19,141 nt of DNA, taken from contig CAZHZT010000111.1 of NCBI GenBank assembly GCA_964537285.1, positions 1 through 19,141 on the forward strand. The letters run 5' to 3'. The first letter of the stretch is position 1, and the number at the start of each line of letters is the position of its first letter. The translations under genes were made by a program, and so were the position numbers. A model generated the notes under the pieces. That model worked only from the letters and a program-made list of their open reading frames with translations, was not told where the DNA came from and made no database searches. This document shows positions 5,959 through 14,297 of this stretch, piece after piece. This DNA comes from CAZHZT01 sp964537285. GTDB lineage: Bacteria > Bacteroidota > Bacteroidia > Chitinophagales > Saprospiraceae.

Positions 5959-7242
5959 ATGGTGCCAGTGAGTTTAATGATTATCATCCCATTGCTTTTA
6001 GCACTTATTATTTCGGAAATTATTGCAGATCGAATTTACAATAATAAGCTATTCGGGTTGCATGATACCATGACGAACCTGAGCTTGGCTGTAGGCAACC
6101 ATGCGTTGAACATTTTCCTGAATGTCATGGCTATGGGAGGCTATATCTATTTGTATGATAACCTGGCAATCTTCCATCAGGAGCCTACGTTTTTGTCTGC
6201 TTTATTTTGCCTGATAGTATTCGATTTTTGTTTTTATTGGGAACATCGCCTGAGCCATGAAGTTAACTTTCTTTGGGGTACGCATGTCGTTCACCACTCA
6301 AGTGAAGAATACAATCTGACTGTTGCTTTACGCCGTTCTTGGTTTGTGAACCTGGTGGTGATGTTTTTCTTTCTACCCATACCTGTACTTGGTTTCGACC
6401 TGAAGGTATTCCTTGTTGTAATGGCATTTCACAATGTAGTAGGCTATATTCAACATACCAAACTTGTAAAAAAACTACCTTCTTTTGTAGAGTATATCTT
6501 CAATACACCTTCTCACCATAGAGTACATCACGGTGTTAACCCTAAATACATCGATAAGAATTATGCAGGTATGTTTATTCTTTGGGATCGTCTCTTTGGA
6601 ACTTTTCAAGTGGAAGAAGAAGAACCGACTTACGGGATCACTACCCGCCTTAAGTCCTGGGATCCATTGAAGGCACATACGCATTATTTTGAATTTCTTT
6701 TTGAGAAAGCTCGTCAAGCGCGGAACTGGAAGGATCGCATTAAGTTGTTCTTTGCTCGCCCGGGCTGGTTGCCGGATTATTTAGGTGGCTTTCAGGCACC
6801 ACCTCCTGTTTCTGAAGACTGTAAGTTGAAATATGATATTCCCGTGCCCAGATCGCTTAACTATTATGTTATTTTTCAGTTTATTCTGGCTGCTTGTGGA
6901 GTATTAATTGTTACCTTTTATAACATCTTTAACTTCACGATCTTTTTTCAGATCGCTTTCTTCTTACTGATCGCTATGGCTTCCCTGTTTCCTACTGGTC
7001 TGCTTGATCGGAAAAAATGGATAGGGCAGGCGGAGTTTTTTCGTCTCTCTTCAACTTATCTGATACTAAACCTATATGTTTTTTATCACCAATATGATCT
7101 GTTTTTGTACTTTTTTATTCTTATCACCATCGTATTTGCTGTTATAACCTCCTGGTTTAATGACGTTTGGAAAGGAAGATTTGACGAGCCTGAAACCAAT
7201 GAGTTGAAAGAAGAAATACAACTTGTGGGTGATAAGCACTAG
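5959..7242 (+). CDS. Sterol desaturase / fatty acid hydroxylase superfamily protein, AGMO-like
   Basis: The 427-residue integral membrane di-iron oxygenase candidate carries three histidine clusters: HRLSH (96-100), HVVHH (109-113) and HHRVHH (186-191), with His158 and His166 between. After the ~220-residue catalytic core comes a linker and a second hydrophobic block (about 310-415, several helices). This long two-part layout resembles alkylglycerol monooxygenase (AGMO/TMEM195)-type proteins more than short sterol desaturases; that resemblance is from memory and substrate is unknown. The frame is open back to TTG 5875, but ATG 5959 is preferred because a TATCTTTG promoter box lies at 5925-5932 and the MVPVSL start leads directly into TM1. 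The TAG stop lies in the palindrome AAGCACTAGTGCTT (7234-7247) at the boundary of hairpin element C. Confidence 0.87.
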   Translation: MVPVSLMIIIPLLLALIISEIIADRIYNNKLFGLHDTMTNLSLAVGNHALNIFLNVMAMGGYIYLYDNLAIFHQEPTFLSALFCLIVFDFCFYWEHRLSHEVNFLWGTHVVHHSSEEYNLTVALRRSWFVNLVVMFFFLPIPVLGFDLKVFLVVMAFHNVVGYIQHTKLVKKLPSFVEYIFNTPSHHRVHHGVNPKYIDKNYAGMFILWDRLFGTFQVEEEEPTYGITTRLKSWDPLKAHTHYFEFLFEKARQARNWKDRIKLFFARPGWLPDYLGGFQAPPPVSEDCKLKYDIPVPRSLNYYVIFQFILAACGVLIVTFYNIFNFTIFFQIAFFLLIAMASLFPTGLLDRKKWIGQAEFFRLSSTYLILNLYVFYHQYDLFLYFFILITIVFAVITSWFNDVWKGRFDEPETNELKEEIQLVGDKH

Positions 7243-7405
7243 TGCTTCAGGAACTAAATCCTTGATAGCTTTAGAGGCGATTATTTTGGTGGCAAACGAG
7301 GCGCGAAGAGGGAGCATAGCCCAAAGCTACGTGACCGATGAGCAACGAAGTAGGCCGCCAAAAGAAGCCGTCAAAAGTGTCAAGGATTTAGTTTCTGGAG
7401 TACTA
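7240..7405. repeat. Long-hairpin element C with conserved apical core
   Basis: The 166-bp element is exactly as long as element B. The ends TAGTGCTTCAGGAACTAAAT and TAGTACTCCAGAAACTAAAT (reverse complement of the right end) form the outer stem. An inner stem TTTTGGTGGC/GCCGCCAAAA (one G-U) closes a loop of about 60 nt holding GGCGCGAAGA (7300-7309), TAGCCCA and TGAGCAACG. All three match element B in order and at nearly the same offsets (59 versus 60; 99 versus 100 from the left end). Stem sequences differ from B but remain paired. The outer end is also distantly like that of A and B (AGTnnTTCAnGnAAnT). It overlaps the stop codon of the preceding gene and ends 43 nt before the epimerase gene. 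Confidence 0.8.
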
Positions 7406-7448
7406 AAGGAAGGGAGTATTAAGAAAGACTAACTTGTAATAATATTAT

Positions 7449-8423
7449 ATGAAATTTTTTATCACAGGTGCTACAGGCTTTATTGGGTCACGATTGACGC
7501 ATGCTTTAGTAAATAACGGGCACGAAGTGGTGGCGCTTGTTCGCTCTCCACACAAAATCAAATATCTACCAGAAAAGGGCGTTGAAATTGTCCGGGGGGA
7601 TTTGAGTATTTTTGAAGACGATTCTCTGGATCTGCCTCGTTTCGATCGCTTCATTCACCTGGCCGCTAATTTTACTCCGGCATCCGATAGTTACTACTAT
7701 GAAGTACCTGTAAGAAATACGGCAGCTATTTTAAATTGTTTGGATGCTCAAGACTTTAAGGTAGACCGGTTTATCTTTTCCTCTTCGCTTGCTGCGGCCG
7801 GCCCGGTGCAGAATATAACACCATTGGATGAATCCTCACCCTTAAAGCCAATTGAGCCTTATGGCATCTCCAAGCGCATGGTAGAGGAATACTTGATTGA
7901 GCATGCTCCTTGTCCGGTAACTATTGTAAGGCCTCCCTCGGTTTTCGGAGCGGAAGATCGCATTCTCAACTTGTTTAAAATGGGTAAGAGCGGAACAGGT
8001 TTCATGATTCGCAATTTCAACCAGCATATTAGCTTTGTTTATATTGATGACCTGATAAGTGCAATGGCGAAACTGGCTACTGAGGAAGGAGAACAACACA
8101 CCACTTATTATGTAAGTGCCGCTCAGTTTACTAATTTGCAGGAAATATGGAAAACAATGAGTGAAGTAATGGATAAGAAGATCCGTGTGCTCACGATTCC
8201 CAAGTTGGTTTTATTGCTTGCCGCTAACTTTTTCACTTTTACCAATAAATTCGGCTTGTTTGGTAATATTCTACCTATGCGCCGTTACAAGCAAATGGTT
8301 GGAGGGCATTACTTGTGCTCCAGTGAAAAGGTTCAGAAAACTTTTAACTGGAGCCCTGAGTACGACCTCAAAAAAACGCTTAAAGCTACGTATGAGCAGG
8401 CGAAGAAAGAGGGGAAGCTTTAA
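7449..8423 (+). CDS. NAD(P)-dependent epimerase/dehydratase (extended SDR family)
   Basis: The 324-residue protein has an N-terminal Rossmann motif GATGFIG (7-13), RGDL after the fourth strand region, a catalytic-type SSS segment (111-113) and YGISK (Tyr138, Lys142), followed by RPPSVFG, where the C-terminal substrate-binding part begins. Extended SDR proteins of this type act on nucleotide sugars, sterols or aldehydes; substrate is not evident. A 3-beta-hydroxysteroid-dehydrogenase-like role would fit the sterol-desaturase-like neighbour but is speculative. The last 38 nt overlap the 3' end of the convergent FAD oxidase gene. No -7 box was seen, and element C lies just upstream, so expression may depend on read-through. 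Confidence 0.88.
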   Translation: MKFFITGATGFIGSRLTHALVNNGHEVVALVRSPHKIKYLPEKGVEIVRGDLSIFEDDSLDLPRFDRFIHLAANFTPASDSYYYEVPVRNTAAILNCLDAQDFKVDRFIFSSSLAAAGPVQNITPLDESSPLKPIEPYGISKRMVEEYLIEHAPCPVTIVRPPSVFGAEDRILNLFKMGKSGTGFMIRNFNQHISFVYIDDLISAMAKLATEEGEQHTTYYVSAAQFTNLQEIWKTMSEVMDKKIRVLTIPKLVLLLAANFFTFTNKFGLFGNILPMRRYKQMVGGHYLCSSEKVQKTFNWSPEYDLKKTLKATYEQAKKEGKL

Positions 8424-9948
8424 GAGCTTCTTCTTTTTGCGAGTTCTTAAGCTCACTCGTTAATCCCATCCGGTCGGTAAAAGCATTACTGAAAGTGTCA
8501 TTAGGATTAAACTGACGCATAACCTTGTGCCAAATATCGTATTTGGGATACCAACTACGAATCAGGTCATTACGGCCGTCAATTCTATTCGTCATTTTTG
8601 CCCAATGTGGCCTGCCTCCATGTGCAATATGAACATCCTGGAAACTGTTCAGAATTAAGTTTGCACACTTTTGTTTTGTCATGGATGGTGTAACAATGTA
8701 GCATACATCGTGACCATTTTCAGGTGAAAGGTAGGCAGGGCAAGCTCCGGTAAAGCGAATTCCAATTGGAAAAGCAGGGTAAACTTTATATTGAGAAGAC
8801 AACTCTTGGATCTTTTCGAAAAAAGCTTCCATTGCGTGAATGTAGGCATCCCCGTTTAAATCATAAGCAAATTCGCAGCTGTAAGATTTTTTCATCATGA
8901 AGGAGGAACCCGTCAAAAGTACTTTGTAGCTTTTATTCACATACTTTTCCATTTCCAGCTTATGCAAGGAGCTTTCCAGCATCTTGGGAACAAAATTGAA
9001 GAATTTATTGGCCATAGTGATTACGGCGTAATATGTAATAGCCAAACTGCCCACAAATTCAGAAACCGGATCACGCCGCATGTACTTCTTGGGTAAATTC
9101 TTGGGCTCATCTACCTCTATATAGCGTCCTACAAGGCAGGAGTAATCACCGTTTACGGGATAAGGATTAACCATAATGGTTAGTCCTCTCACCGGAAGCG
9201 TTTGTTTTTTACCTTCAAGCTCTATGGTGAAGTCATCGAAGATGCTTTTGTCTCGTAGCTTTTGTTTGATTTCTGACCATTTATGTACCTTTCTTTGTTC
9301 ATATAACCAATACATGGGGCGCACCTCAAGGATGTATGAATATATGATTCCCATGGCTCCTAGATGAACCAAGGCGCTATTGAATACATCATTATCCTGA
9401 ATAAGCTCCACTTCCTGGTCTTTATATTGCTGAGGGTCGGAAATGCCATCTGTTGGCTCAATGCGAAAAATGCGTCCTTCAGAAGCTACCAGCACCATAG
9501 AACGCACCTGGCCGGCCAATGAAGGAAGCTTTCTACCCGTTCCGTGCGTACATGTAGCGATTGCTCCGGAAATGGTTTGTTCGTCGATGGCACCCATATT
9601 GATCAGAGAAAGGTCTTTAGCATCCAGTTCAGCGTTGAGTTTGCGAAGAGAGATGCCTGCCTCAACTTCAACGAGTGTGTTGGAAGCTTGATGATCAGCC
9701 TTTAGTTTTTCTTTTTCAAGCTTTAGAGAGGCATTTAATTGACGCATATCCAGAAGGTAGCCATCAGTAACCGCAATATCTGAAGGGGAGTGGCCAGATC
9801 CGATAGGCCGGATGCGGCAATTATTTTCTTCAGCTTGCCGGACAGCAGCAAGCACATCCTGAAGACTCTCGGGAATGAGGTACTGCAAAGGGCGCACCTC
9901 TTGTGTTTGAATAACGTTTTTCCAAACTACATTTTCTTTGCTAATCAT
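8386..9948 (-). CDS. FAD-linked oxidase, D-arabinono-/L-gulono-1,4-lactone oxidase type
   Basis: The 520-residue VAO-superfamily flavoprotein has a PCMH FAD-binding domain with RPIGSGHSPSD (His53 is at the position that covalently binds FAD in GULO/ALO enzymes) and GAIDEQTISGAIATCTHGTG. The C-terminal ALO domain ends with GGRPHWAK (HWAK 448-451), the family signature. Likely reaction: oxidation of an aldonolactone or related polyol with O2 or another acceptor; the true substrate is unknown. ATG 9948 is chosen over the preceding TTG 9951. The last 13 codons or so overlap the convergent epimerase gene (8386-8423); the tail after NAFTDRMG is poor in conserved features and may be an extension past a lost stop. 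The DUF4293 gene lies 65 nt upstream on the same strand. Confidence 0.87.
   Translation of the reverse strand: MISKENVVWKNVIQTQEVRPLQYLIPESLQDVLAAVRQAEENNCRIRPIGSGHSPSDIAVTDGYLLDMRQLNASLKLEKEKLKADHQASNTLVEVEAGISLRKLNAELDAKDLSLINMGAIDEQTISGAIATCTHGTGRKLPSLAGQVRSMVLVASEGRIFRIEPTDGISDPQQYKDQEVELIQDNDVFNSALVHLGAMGIIYSYILEVRPMYWLYEQRKVHKWSEIKQKLRDKSIFDDFTIELEGKKQTLPVRGLTIMVNPYPVNGDYSCLVGRYIEVDEPKNLPKKYMRRDPVSEFVGSLAITYYAVITMANKFFNFVPKMLESSLHKLEMEKYVNKSYKVLLTGSSFMMKKSYSCEFAYDLNGDAYIHAMEAFFEKIQELSSQYKVYPAFPIGIRFTGACPAYLSPENGHDVCYIVTPSMTKQKCANLILNSFQDVHIAHGGRPHWAKMTNRIDGRNDLIRSWYPKYDIWHKVMRQFNPNDTFSNAFTDRMGLTSELKNSQKEEALKASPLSSPAHT
8414..8438 (+). terminator. Weak terminator at the epimerase stop
   Basis: GAAGCT (8414-8419) pairs with AGCTTC (8425-8430), followed by TTCTTTTT. 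The TAA stop (8421-8423) lies in the loop. The stem is only 6 bp and lies within the overlapping 3' region of the convergent gene, so confidence is low. Confidence 0.35.
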
Positions 9949-10013
9949 CAAATCAACGTTTTTAACAAGGAGCTGGCCAAAAAACTAATTTAGGACAGCA
10001 CTTTCATTTTTAA

Positions 10014-10454
10014 TTATCTTAATCTATCCATTGACCGCACCAGCTTTTCATCTTTTCGAATAAAGCGGGCCGCTAAAAACATAAATAATAAAAACAAGAT
10101 CGGGAGTAATAATCCCATTTCTTCATTTGGAACAGTATTATTAAGGTTGGGACTGTCTTGCATGAAAAGGACAACGCCCAGAATAATTCCAAGAATATTG
10201 GTAATTATTGCTAATCTGCCTAAGGTGAGTTGTAAATTTCGGTTTTTAAATAAAAAAATTGAAACCAAGGCGATTACACCAGATAGTGCAAAGAGGATCA
10301 GCAATGCCAGGTTATCAGTAATGTCGAATGTTTTATCTGAAAAAAACATCGAAGCAGCTACTTCTTTATCTGAACTGCCAAATGGTAGTTCGAACAATGC
10401 GAAAGCTGCAAGTGCAGCAAGCAAAAGGAATATGGATTGTATTCTTTGTATCAT
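10014..10454 (-). CDS. DUF4293 family membrane protein
   Basis: The 146-residue protein has four predicted helices (about 6-24, 48-68, 80-99 and 113-132) and an N-terminus MIQRIQSIFLLLAALA, the hallmark start of the Bacteroidetes-restricted DUF4293 family. Function is unknown. ATG 10454 is chosen because the TTG 12 nt upstream would add four residues before that conserved start, and because TATCTTTG lies 20 nt upstream on the minus strand. It is divergent from the DAO oxidase gene and upstream of, and possibly co-transcribed with, the FAD-linked oxidase. Confidence 0.82.
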   Translation of the reverse strand: MIQRIQSIFLLLAALAAFALFELPFGSSDKEVAASMFFSDKTFDITDNLALLILFALSGVIALVSIFLFKNRNLQLTLGRLAIITNILGIILGVVLFMQDSPNLNNTVPNEEMGLLLPILFLLFMFLAARFIRKDEKLVRSMDRLR

Positions 10455-10474
10455 GATTCTATACAATTATTAAG

Positions 10475-10482
10475 CAAAGATA
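10475..10482 (-). promoter_or_regulatory. -7 box for the DUF4293 gene
   Basis: Read on the minus strand, TATCTTTG is an exact TAnnTTTG match, 20 nt before ATG 10454. The + strand DAO gene start is 70 nt away on the other side. Confidence 0.6.
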
Positions 10483-10550
10483 GCGCTAAGTCTTTAACTT
10501 TTTAAAAAGCTTCGGCAGGATATTACGTTAATATGAACAAATAAAAAATT

Positions 10551-11672
10551 ATGTTTAGTTTTTGGGAACAAAAATCTTTTCTCGCCGATGCAGACCTTGT
10601 GGTTGTGGGAGCGGGTTTGGTTGGTTTAAATGCAGCTATTGAATACAAGCAACGGCGACCATTGCATCGGGTTATAGTGCTTGAAAGAGGGCCTTTTCCC
10701 AGCGGTGCGTCCACAAAAAATGCAGGATTTGCTTGTTTTGGGAGTATATCTGAACTTCTCGACGATCTGGAAGGCTTGGCTCCGGAAACGGTTTTTGAAA
10801 TTGTATATAAACGCTGGAATGGTTTAAAGAAACTTCGGGAAAGGGTAGGGGATAGAACGATGGATTTTTTCCAATGGGGTGGTTACGAAGTATTCAATGA
10901 CGAAGTAACTTACCTGAAATGCAGAGATAAGATAGATTATTTTAATAAAGAATTAACAGCTATACTGGGCGAAAATCAGGTTTTTAAAGAAGCGAACGAT
11001 AATGCAGAACCGTTTGGATTAAAAAAAGGAACTCGTCTAATTTTCAATTGTCTGGAAGGGCAGCTGAATCCGGCCAAAATGATGATAAAGCTGCTAGAAT
11101 TAGCCAGGGGTATGGGAATATTTGTACATTTCGGCCTTGAAGTAAACGAATGGGAGAGGAGTGGGGCCAAAGTTCAGCTCAATGGAGATACATGGAGCAT
11201 AAAAGCCGTGAAGGTACTTTTTGCTACAAATGGCTTTGCTGCGCGGCAGTTCCCTGGATTAGCTTTAAAACCCGCCCGGAATCAGGTGCTTATTACCCGA
11301 CCAGTAGAGGGGTTAGCCCTGAAAGGTACATTTCATATGGATCGGGGGTACTATTATTTTAGAAATGTTGGTAAGCGGGTGCTGCTTGGTGGCGGCCGTC
11401 ATTTAGATTATGAAAAGGAAATAACCGAACTGTTTGGACTCAGTCCGGTAATACAAAGTGCGTTGTTGGAGCTGCTAAAAGAAATTATCTTTCCGGGACG
11501 TTCATTTGAAGTTGAACAATGGTGGAGTGGAATACTGGGCGTTGGGCCGCAAAAGACACCTATCGTGAAATGGATGGAAGAAGGAGTAGCTGTGGCGGTC
11601 CGTTTGGGAGGAATGGGGGTCGCAATCGGAAGTTTAGTAGGAGAAGAAGCAGCGCAGTTGCTTATAGATTGA
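10551..11672 (+). CDS. FAD-dependent oxidoreductase, DAO family (glycine/D-amino-acid oxidase-like)
   Basis: The 373-residue protein has an N-terminal dinucleotide fold VVVGAGLVGLNAA (Gly20, Gly22, Gly25), an acidic residue ending the second strand (VIVLERG, Glu45), the DAO-typical SGASTKNAGFA segment (51-61), a substrate domain, and a C-terminal GGMGVAIGSLVGEEAAQLL that returns to the FAD site. Family members oxidise amines or amino acids; the substrate here cannot be read from sequence. It starts a plus-strand run with the OstA-like gene 30 nt downstream. A possible weak -7 box (TAACTTTT, 10495-10502) is one base off consensus. Confidence 0.87.
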   Translation: MFSFWEQKSFLADADLVVVGAGLVGLNAAIEYKQRRPLHRVIVLERGPFPSGASTKNAGFACFGSISELLDDLEGLAPETVFEIVYKRWNGLKKLRERVGDRTMDFFQWGGYEVFNDEVTYLKCRDKIDYFNKELTAILGENQVFKEANDNAEPFGLKKGTRLIFNCLEGQLNPAKMMIKLLELARGMGIFVHFGLEVNEWERSGAKVQLNGDTWSIKAVKVLFATNGFAARQFPGLALKPARNQVLITRPVEGLALKGTFHMDRGYYYFRNVGKRVLLGGGRHLDYEKEITELFGLSPVIQSALLELLKEIIFPGRSFEVEQWWSGILGVGPQKTPIVKWMEEGVAVAVRLGGMGVAIGSLVGEEAAQLLID

Positions 11673-11702
11673 TACAAGTCTTTTATTCAAAACTGATAAT
11701 AA

Positions 11703-13517
11703 ATGCGTTATTTAATTTTCGCCATACTTTTTCTTACGTGTTTTATCGATCCTTTATCTGCTCAGGAAAAGGCCGTTCAAGACAGTATACCCTTCGAGAA
11801 AGTGGTTGTACAACAGGCTGATGAGCTAAAAGGACTCAAAAAGGGAGATAAGAATGTTAAGAAGTTGATCGGAAATGTGGTTCTTCGGCAGAAAGATATC
11901 TTTATGTCTTGCGATAGTGCCATCACAGACGAAGTAGATGTCAATGCTTCCGGAAATGTAGTGATTCAACAAGGCGATACAACCAATTTGTTCGGTGATT
12001 CTCTGGCGTATCTGGGAGAAACCCGAATTGCAGAACTTTTCGATTCTGTCGTTATGGTGAATGGCAAGCAACAATTATTTACAGATCGACTGCGGTATGA
12101 TATGTATCGGCGGGTTGGAAGTTATTTTACCGGCGCTGTTTTGGATAATGGCCGCACGCAGCTTAGCAGTGTTCGGGGGTATTATTATGTAGCGACTGAT
12201 GAAGCTTACTTCAAGGATAGTGTCATCATTATTGACGAACAATTCGAATTGCATGCCGATACGCTAAAGTTTAATACCAAGACCGAAGTGGCTACTTTTT
12301 TGGGGCCTACCCGGATTATCCAGGATTCTTCCAGGATTTATTGTGAGTCTGGTTTTTATGATATTAAAAATCAAGTCGCTCTTTTTGAAACCAATGCCCA
12401 ATACATGAAAGGGCAAAGAAGGGCTTCCGGAAAAAAAATGTTTTATGATGGGCAGAAAAAAGAAATTACTATTGAAGGGAAAGCTTACATAATCGATGAA
12501 AACAGAAAGGCGACCGCTGAAAGAATCCGGTATAATGAATTAAGTGATATTTCTTATTTAGAGGGAGATGCCCGCTTTGTGCAGGATGGCCAAGTGGTTA
12601 CCGGGGATACGATCGTTTATTTTGGCGAATCGGATACTTATAAAACGAAAGGGCGAAGTGTTCTCTATGATTCCACTCAGATCCTGATGGCTTATGAATT
12701 GGATTTTAATGCAGCTACCGGTATCGGAACCGCAGAAGGGGATGTGTATTGGCAAGACACTGTTGAGAACTTAAGTATTTTGTGTGACAAAGCTTTTTAT
12801 GAGAAAAAATCAGATTACTTATTAGCGACGGGCTTCCGCCCACTTTTTATTACCAATATTGAAGGCGATTCTTTGTACATGACTGCCGATACTTTGCTCG
12901 CCAACAGAATGCCGGGAAAGGAAGGAGATTCATCCAGGGTGTTGCAGGCATATCAGGATGTACGTGTTTTTAAAAGCAACCTACAAGCCGTAGGAGATTC
13001 CCTTTCCTACAGCACGGGCGATTCCATTTTTCAATTATATTATGATCCCATTATTTGGTCGGATACTTCACAGTTTAGCGCAGATACCATTTACCTACAA
13101 ATGGCAAATAACCAAATACACCGCATTTATCTCAATAAGCGAGCTATGATTTTAAATTCGCCAGATGAAATTTATTTTAATCAAATCAGGGGAAGAAAGA
13201 TCACTGCTTTTTTTGAAGAAAATGAAATATTTCGGGCCGATGTGTTCGGTAATGCCCAAACCGTCTATTATATCCTGGATGATCAGCAAGCTTATGTCGG
13301 GCCAAATGCAGTGGAGTGTAGCACTATGAAAATATTCCTTGAAAACAATCAGGTAACGGATATTCGGTTTTACGAATTACCAACCGGGGTGATCTACCCT
13401 ATGCTGATGGTCGATCATGAATCTATCAAATTAGAGGATTATAAGTGGGAAATTAGGAGAAGGCCAATGGAGGTTGAGGATTTATTTTTGCCTAAAGACG
13501 AATTTTTGAAAGATTAA
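11703..13517 (+). CDS. OstA-like protein (LptA/LptD N-terminal-type organic solvent tolerance domain)
   Basis: The 604-residue exported protein has a signal peptide (about 1-20, cleaved near PLSA-Q). The remainder is a long series of OstA/LptA-type beta-jellyroll units with recurring motifs such as NVVLRQKDIFMSCDSA, ASGNVVIQQGDT, DRLRYDM, GDARFVQDGQVVTGDTI and GTAEGDVYWQD. Such proteins contribute to periplasmic LPS transfer or outer-membrane assembly. The C-terminal beta-barrel of LptD is absent, so this is the soluble OstA-like form found in Bacteroidetes. The BatE-like gene begins 4 nt after its stop, so the two are clearly co-transcribed. Confidence 0.87.
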   Translation: MRYLIFAILFLTCFIDPLSAQEKAVQDSIPFEKVVVQQADELKGLKKGDKNVKKLIGNVVLRQKDIFMSCDSAITDEVDVNASGNVVIQQGDTTNLFGDSLAYLGETRIAELFDSVVMVNGKQQLFTDRLRYDMYRRVGSYFTGAVLDNGRTQLSSVRGYYYVATDEAYFKDSVIIIDEQFELHADTLKFNTKTEVATFLGPTRIIQDSSRIYCESGFYDIKNQVALFETNAQYMKGQRRASGKKMFYDGQKKEITIEGKAYIIDENRKATAERIRYNELSDISYLEGDARFVQDGQVVTGDTIVYFGESDTYKTKGRSVLYDSTQILMAYELDFNAATGIGTAEGDVYWQDTVENLSILCDKAFYEKKSDYLLATGFRPLFITNIEGDSLYMTADTLLANRMPGKEGDSSRVLQAYQDVRVFKSNLQAVGDSLSYSTGDSIFQLYYDPIIWSDTSQFSADTIYLQMANNQIHRIYLNKRAMILNSPDEIYFNQIRGRKITAFFEENEIFRADVFGNAQTVYYILDDQQAYVGPNAVECSTMKIFLENNQVTDIRFYELPTGVIYPMLMVDHESIKLEDYKWEIRRRPMEVEDLFLPKDEFLKD

Positions 13518-13521
13518 CAAA

Positions 13522-14271
13522 ATGAATGAACTTTTAAAGTTACTAACAAAGCTGTGTTGCTGCTTTATATTAGTGGGCTTGGTAGCTTGCGGAAAGGCTC
13601 CCTCACAGGAGGTAGAGCTTTTCAGGAAGGGGAACAGAATGATAGAGGATGCTGAGTATGAAAAAGCCATTGAGCTGTATCGGCAAGTCTTGGAAAATGG
13701 ATGGTATTCTTTTGAACTTTACCACAATTCAGGGAATGCATATTTTAAAAATAAGCAATGGGGAGAAGCAGTGCTTTTTTATGAAAGAGCTCTTAAGCTC
13801 AAGCCTACTTCAAAGCAAGCCAGCAAGAACTTGCGAATGGTACAATTGAACTTGAAGGAACCGGTCCTATTCCTGCCTGACTTTATTATTTGGAGAGAGT
13901 TGTCATTGTTCTCTTCAAATGCTATGGATTACCAATGGGCACTTCTAGGTTTTTTTATGTTGAGCATGGCTATAGTTATCAAGTATTTAAAACTTTCAAG
14001 GAAAGCTGCATTGGGCGTTCTGTTTGTTGGAATTTGCCTGTTGAGCCTTGCTTTAATCAGGCATGCAGAGCTATATCATCATGAAAGCGGCATAATCATG
14101 GTTAGGGAAGGAATCCTAAGAGAAAGCCCGGATGAGATGAGTAGAGAAGTACGCAGCATTTCCGTGGGGAATAAAGTGATTATTGAAGATCATTTAGCTG
14201 AATGGTTCTTAGTGCGTTTGGGAGATGGTGATCAGGGGTGGATTGAGATGGGAAGTATAGAAAAGATATAA
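13522..14271 (+). CDS. TPR plus SH3-like lipoprotein, BatE-like
   Basis: The 249-residue protein has an N-terminal hydrophobic segment with possible lipobox LVAC (20-23, Cys23), then TPR helices (about 30-105: LFRKGNRMIEDAEYEKAIELY, NSGNAYFKNKQWGEAVLFYERALKL). Two membrane helices follow (about 137-155 and 163-178), and then a C-terminal SH3-like domain (IMVREGILRESPDEM...WFLVRLGDGDQGWIE). TPR-TM-TM-SH3 is the layout of BatE in Bacteroidetes aerotolerance clusters, but bat partner genes are absent here, so it is a stand-alone relative. It starts 4 nt after the OstA-like gene. A GC-rich hairpin follows the stop. Confidence 0.8.
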   Translation: MNELLKLLTKLCCCFILVGLVACGKAPSQEVELFRKGNRMIEDAEYEKAIELYRQVLENGWYSFELYHNSGNAYFKNKQWGEAVLFYERALKLKPTSKQASKNLRMVQLNLKEPVLFLPDFIIWRELSLFSSNAMDYQWALLGFFMLSMAIVIKYLKLSRKAALGVLFVGICLLSLALIRHAELYHHESGIIMVREGILRESPDEMSREVRSISVGNKVIIEDHLAEWFLVRLGDGDQGWIEMGSIEKI

Positions 14272-14276
14272 AAAAA

Positions 14277-14297
14277 CCTCGCGTTCGAAGCGCGAGG
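14277..14297 (-). terminator. Orphan minus-strand intrinsic terminator after the BatE-like gene
   Basis: CCTCGCG (14277-14283) pairs with CGCGAGG (14291-14297) over a 7-nt loop. On the minus strand it is followed by a run of seven T, a textbook terminator; on the plus strand the A-run precedes the stem. It lies 230 nt beyond rpmA and past a stronger palindrome, so its natural RNA is unclear. A 15-codon frame (ATG 14321) follows on the plus strand. Confidence 0.5.

Noticed and set aside
7223..7432. 69-codon plus-strand ORF spanning element C
   Set aside because: It lies wholly in a hairpin repeat; the codon pattern follows the palindrome and there is no recognisable protein family.
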